Positions 61,103 to 64,000 of a stretch of 64,000 nt of DNA are shown piece after piece. The stretch's first letter is position 1; every line of letters starts with the position of its first letter. A program made the position numbers and the translations under genes. Location of the stretch: assembly GCF_023499255.1 (NCBI RefSeq), contig NZ_CP092183.1:7622501-7686500 (forward strand), read 5' to 3'. The stretch comes from Couchioplanes caeruleus (GTDB lineage Bacteria; Actinomycetota; Actinomycetes; Mycobacteriales; Micromonosporaceae). Under the pieces are notes generated by a model. That model worked only from the letters and a program-made list of their open reading frames with translations, did no database searches and was not told where the DNA came from.

Positions 61103-62979
61103 GACGCGGCTCCGTAGATGGCGGCGACAACACCGAGCAGCAGGGCGCCGGTGAAGACGGCGACGGCGGCCCGGGGCAGCGCCGCCCGGTGGGCCGCGGC
61201 GAGCGCGGTGCCGAGGCGGGTCGTCGAGGTGCCGGCGCCCTCCACGGCCGCGTCGACGACCTTCTCGTCCACGAGTCGCACGGCACCGGCGAACGCGCGT
61301 ACCGGGCGTACGACCAGAAGGTTCTGCACTTTGTCCAGGTGGAAGCCGGCGGCGAACAACGGCCGGGACCGGCCGAGGGCCTGCGCCGGGTCCACGCCCG
61401 GGCCGGTGTGCCAGAGCCACCACGCGCTGCCCGCGCCGAGCACGAGCAGGACCAGCGGCAGCACGATCGAGACGCTCAGGTGCGGCGGCTCGAGCTCGAG
61501 GGCGGACCGGAAGCCGGGCAGGAAGGCAGCCAGGCCCAGCAGGACGGCCGGGACGGCGAGCAGCAGCACCGGCCAGCGCATCAGGGCCGGCGGCTCGTGC
61601 GGGGCCCCCGGCGCACCCTCGTAGTGGGCGTCACTGAAGCCGGCGTGCCACTCGTCCGTGCGTGACCGGGCGTGACCGAAGAAGGTGTACAGCAGCAGGC
61701 GGGTCGCGTACCAGGCGGTGATGGCGACGCCGGCCAGCGCGGCGACCCAGACCACCCACCCGACCCAGGCCGGGGCCGGGCCGTCGCCCTCGGTCGCGTG
61801 CGCGGCCGCGACCAGGACGTTCTCCTTGGACCAGAAACCCGCGAGCGGGGGTACGCCGGCCAGCGCGCCCAAACCCGCCACGAAGCACCAGAACGTCACC
61901 GGCATGTGCTCACGCAGCCCGCCCATGCGCGACATGAGGTTGCTGCCCACCGCGTGGATGACCGCGCCCGCCGCGAGGAACAGCAGCGCCTTGAACGCGG
62001 CGTGCGTGAGCAGGTGGAACAGCGCCGCCGCGGGGGAACCGACCGCGAGCGCGCCGGTCATGTAGCCGATCTGGGACACCGTCGACCAGGCCAGCACCCG
62101 TTTGAGGTCGTCCTGGGCGGTCGCCGACAACGCGCCGAGCAGCAGCGTGATCGACGCCATCACGCCCAGCACGGCCAGTGCCGCCGGTGACTGGGCGAAG
62201 AGCGGGAAGAGGCGGAAGACCACGTACACGCCGGCGGCGACCATCGTGGCGGCGTGGATCAGCGCGGAGATCGGCGTCGGGCCGGCCATCGCGTCCGGCA
62301 GCCAGGTGTGCAGCGGGAACTGCGCGCTCTTGCCCGCCACGCCGGCCAGGATGAGCAGTAGCGCGACCGTCGGGACGCCGCCGTGGGCCAGGATGTCGGA
62401 GATCCGGAAGCTGCCCGCCCACACGCCGAGCCAGGCGATGCCGAGCAGGAACCCCACGTCGCCGACCCGGGTCACCAGGAACGCCTTCACGGCCGCCGCG
62501 GGCGCCTCGGGAAGCCGCCGGTCGTGCCCGATCAACAGGTACGAGCACACACCCATGATCTCCCAGCCGAGCAGCAGGAGGATCAGGTCGTTCGCCGAGA
62601 CGACGAGCAGCATGGCGCCGGTGAAGAGGCTGACCTGCGCGGCGTACGGGGCGTACCGCGAGTCGTCGTGCAGGTAGGCGACGGAGTACACCTGCACGCA
62701 CAGCGCGACCACGGCGACGGCGACGGCCACGTACAGGGCGGCCGGTCCCAGCGAGAAGCCCAGCGTGACCGGCAGGTCCCCGAAGGTCACCCAGCGGTGC
62801 GTGACCTCGATCGGCTCGTCGACCACGATCAGCAACACGACGGTGATCAGCAGAGCCAGCGCGGCGCCGCCGGTGCCGAGCGCTCTCGAAGCTTTGTGGT
62901 CGGGCCTCAGGAGGAGACCGATCAGGCCCAGAAGCAGGGGTACGCCGGGGAGCAGCGGCGTCAGGACGTCGGCGGTCAT
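61099..62979 (-). CDS. nuoL: NADH-quinone oxidoreductase subunit L
   Basis: NuoL (626 aa, standard) is the distal antiporter-like subunit whose long lateral helix couples the pumps. It begins MTADVLTPLLPGVPLLLGLI. The conserved GWEIMGVCSYLLIGHDRR and SAQFPLHTWLPDAMAGPTPI motifs are intact, and the C-terminal helix extends past residue 500. It overlaps nuoK and nuoM by four bases each. Confidence 0.97.
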   Translation of the reverse strand: MTADVLTPLLPGVPLLLGLIGLLLRPDHKASRALGTGGAALALLITVVLLIVVDEPIEVTHRWVTFGDLPVTLGFSLGPAALYVAVAVAVVALCVQVYSVAYLHDDSRYAPYAAQVSLFTGAMLLVVSANDLILLLLGWEIMGVCSYLLIGHDRRLPEAPAAAVKAFLVTRVGDVGFLLGIAWLGVWAGSFRISDILAHGGVPTVALLLILAGVAGKSAQFPLHTWLPDAMAGPTPISALIHAATMVAAGVYVVFRLFPLFAQSPAALAVLGVMASITLLLGALSATAQDDLKRVLAWSTVSQIGYMTGALAVGSPAAALFHLLTHAAFKALLFLAAGAVIHAVGSNLMSRMGGLREHMPVTFWCFVAGLGALAGVPPLAGFWSKENVLVAAAHATEGDGPAPAWVGWVVWVAALAGVAITAWYATRLLLYTFFGHARSRTDEWHAGFSDAHYEGAPGAPHEPPALMRWPVLLLAVPAVLLGLAAFLPGFRSALELEPPHLSVSIVLPLVLLVLGAGSAWWLWHTGPGVDPAQALGRSRPLFAAGFHLDKVQNLLVVRPVRAFAGAVRLVDEKVVDAAVEGAGTSTTRLGTALAAAHRAALPRAAVAVFTGALLLGVVAAIYGAAS

Positions 62980-63296
62980 CCGGCCTCCGGCTCATGGTGC
63001 AGCGCGACCTCGTCCACGTGTACGGCGGAGCGCATCCGGTAGTACTGCAGGACGATCGCGAGGCCCACGCCCACCTCGGCGGCGGCCAGCACGATCACGA
63101 ACAGGGCGAACGCCCCGCCGCGGTGGCCGCCCGGCGCCGGCAGGGTGACGTCGGCGGTCACCAGCAGCAGGTTCACGGCGTTGAGCATGAGCTCGACCGC
63201 CATCAGCACGAGGATCGCGTTGCGCCGGCGCAGGACGCCGTAGACGCCCAGGCCGAACAGCAGGGCGGCGGTGACGTACGGGATGACCGCGTGCAT
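62976..63296 (-). CDS. nuoK: NADH-quinone oxidoreductase subunit K
   Basis: NuoK (106 aa) has three spans and the conserved glutamates of the E-channel: VELMLNAVNLLL and AAAEVGVGLAIVLQYYR. It begins MHAVIPYVTAALLFGLGVYG. Its ATG overlaps the nuoJ stop by one base and its end overlaps nuoL by four. Confidence 0.96.
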   Translation of the reverse strand: MHAVIPYVTAALLFGLGVYGVLRRRNAILVLMAVELMLNAVNLLLVTADVTLPAPGGHRGGAFALFVIVLAAAEVGVGLAIVLQYYRMRSAVHVDEVALHHEPEAG

Positions 63297-63829
63297 CAGA
63301 TCTCCGCTCCCGCGTGCTCTTCGTCGTTTTTCGGAACGCCGATGTCGGGGCGGGACAGGACGATGGCGCCTACCAGGGCGGAGAGCAGCAAGATCGACAG
63401 CACCTCGAACGGCAGCACCCAGGAGCCGAACAGCTCGGCGCCCATGCGGTCGGTCGTACCGGGTTCCGGCAGGGCGTAGATCGTCCAGCGGAAGGCGTCG
63501 ACGAGCAGGGCGGCGAGCCCCACCCCCACGCCGCCGCCGACGATCAGCGCGGGCCAGGCCGGCCGGTCGAGGTCCGGCGAGGGGCCGAGGGGTGCGCGGG
63601 TGAGCATGACCGCGAACAGCAGGAGGACGACGACGGCCCCGACGTACACCAGGACCTGCACCCAGGCGACCAGCTCCGCGCCGAGGACGAGGTAGAGGCC
63701 GGCCATCGCGCCGAGGCTGACCACCAGGTAGAGGCCGGCGCGCACGATCTGGGCGCTGGTGACGACGAGGGCGCCCGAGCCCACGGCGATGGCGCCGAGC
63801 GCCAGCAGCAGCGCGTCGGCGACGGTCAC
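63296..63829 (-). CDS. nuoJ: NADH-quinone oxidoreductase subunit J
   Basis: NuoJ (177 aa), from GTG 63827-63829 (MTVADALLLALGAIAVGSGA), has five spans and the conserved YLVLGAELVAWVQVLVYVGA helix that interrupts the channel. It overlaps the nuoI stop by four bases (GTGA). Confidence 0.96.
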   Translation of the reverse strand: MTVADALLLALGAIAVGSGALVVTSAQIVRAGLYLVVSLGAMAGLYLVLGAELVAWVQVLVYVGAVVVLLLFAVMLTRAPLGPSPDLDRPAWPALIVGGGVGVGLAALLVDAFRWTIYALPEPGTTDRMGAELFGSWVLPFEVLSILLLSALVGAIVLSRPDIGVPKNDEEHAGAEI

Positions 63830-64000
63830 CGGCCCTCTCCCGGCTCCGCTTTCTCCCCCGGCTCGACCTTCGCGGCCGGTCCGGGGCGGGTCGCTGCCGG
63901 GCGGGCTGTCTTGGCCGGAGTGGCCGCGCCCGGGCCGGCGGCCTTGCGAGCGGCCGTGGCCTCCTCCTTCGACGGCTCGCCGAGCACGTCGTGGGCGGGC
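63826..64000 (-). CDS. nuoI: NADH-quinone oxidoreductase subunit I, C-terminal end (runs off window)
   Basis: The last 58 codons before a stop at 63826-63828, reading PAHDVLGEPSKEEATAARKA and an Ala/Lys/Pro/Glu-rich tail ending GEGR. The two 4Fe-4S motifs of NuoI would lie beyond position 64000, so the identity rests on the AHDVLGEP segment and on its place before nuoJ. A long basic/Pro-rich tail of this kind is common on actinobacterial NuoI. Confidence 0.8.
   Translation of the reverse strand, partial: PAHDVLGEPSKEEATAARKAAGPGAATPAKTARPAATRPGPAAKVEPGEKAEPGEGR

Noticed and set aside
59565..61286. Upstream extension of nuoN to a 1064-residue protein.
   Set aside because: The extra 570 residues are nuoM in another frame; NuoN is complete from 59564.

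Overview
The window is high-GC actinobacterial DNA. Gene order, GTG/TTG starts, leaderless promoters and several family-specific genes (SigE-type sigma factors, XRE/DUF397 pair, DUF1707 proteins, a basic-tailed NuoI) fit the Micromonosporaceae, probably Actinoplanes or a close relative. That placement is an inference from protein and operon character, not from an rRNA gene.

Positions 1-38002 are almost wholly the transcription/translation super-cluster, read on the minus strand. In transcription order (right to left) it runs: tRNA-Thr, tRNA-Met, rpmG, hadA-hadB, tRNA-Trp, secE, nusG, rplA, an ABC transporter pair, rplJ-rplL, rpoB-rpoC, two small membrane-protein genes, rpsL-rpsG-fusA-tuf, the S10-spc-alpha ribosomal-protein genes with secY, adk, map, infA, rpmJ, rpsM, rpsK, rpsD, and the start of rpoA at the window edge. 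Three things are unusual. rplK (L11) is absent between nusG and rplA. Two DUF1707 membrane-protein genes sit between map and infA, one with a clear frame break. The nusG-rplA gap holds only two hairpins. Good sigma-70-type promoters are readable before rpsL, rpoB, rplJ and tRNA-Thr, and several strong intrinsic terminators delimit the units.

Positions 38003-57500 are accessory and housekeeping genes on both strands: a GGDEF-EAL membrane protein co-directional with a 51-residue secreted peptide, a helix-turn-helix protein behind two tandem palindromes, a mercaptopyruvate sulfurtransferase, YajQ, tRNA-Tyr, a gene-poor stretch, an XRE-DUF5753/DUF397 pair behind an array of eight boxes spaced exactly 15 bp apart, two methyltransferases, a luciferase-like oxidoreductase, GNAT, MOSC and DUF4180 proteins, a secreted GH16-CBM5/12 hydrolase, a GntR regulator, a SigE-family sigma factor translationally coupled to an FtsX-ectodomain-like membrane protein, an MFS exporter and HtpX.

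Positions 57506-64000 (minus) hold an ECF sigma factor with a membrane partner and the distal part of the complex I operon: the nuoI end, then nuoJ, K, L, M and N, all overlapping by a few bases.

The two signals most worth following are the 15-bp-periodic array upstream of the XRE/DUF397 pair and the missing rplK. The sigma/FtsX-ectodomain pair is the best candidate for an uncharacterised protein system.
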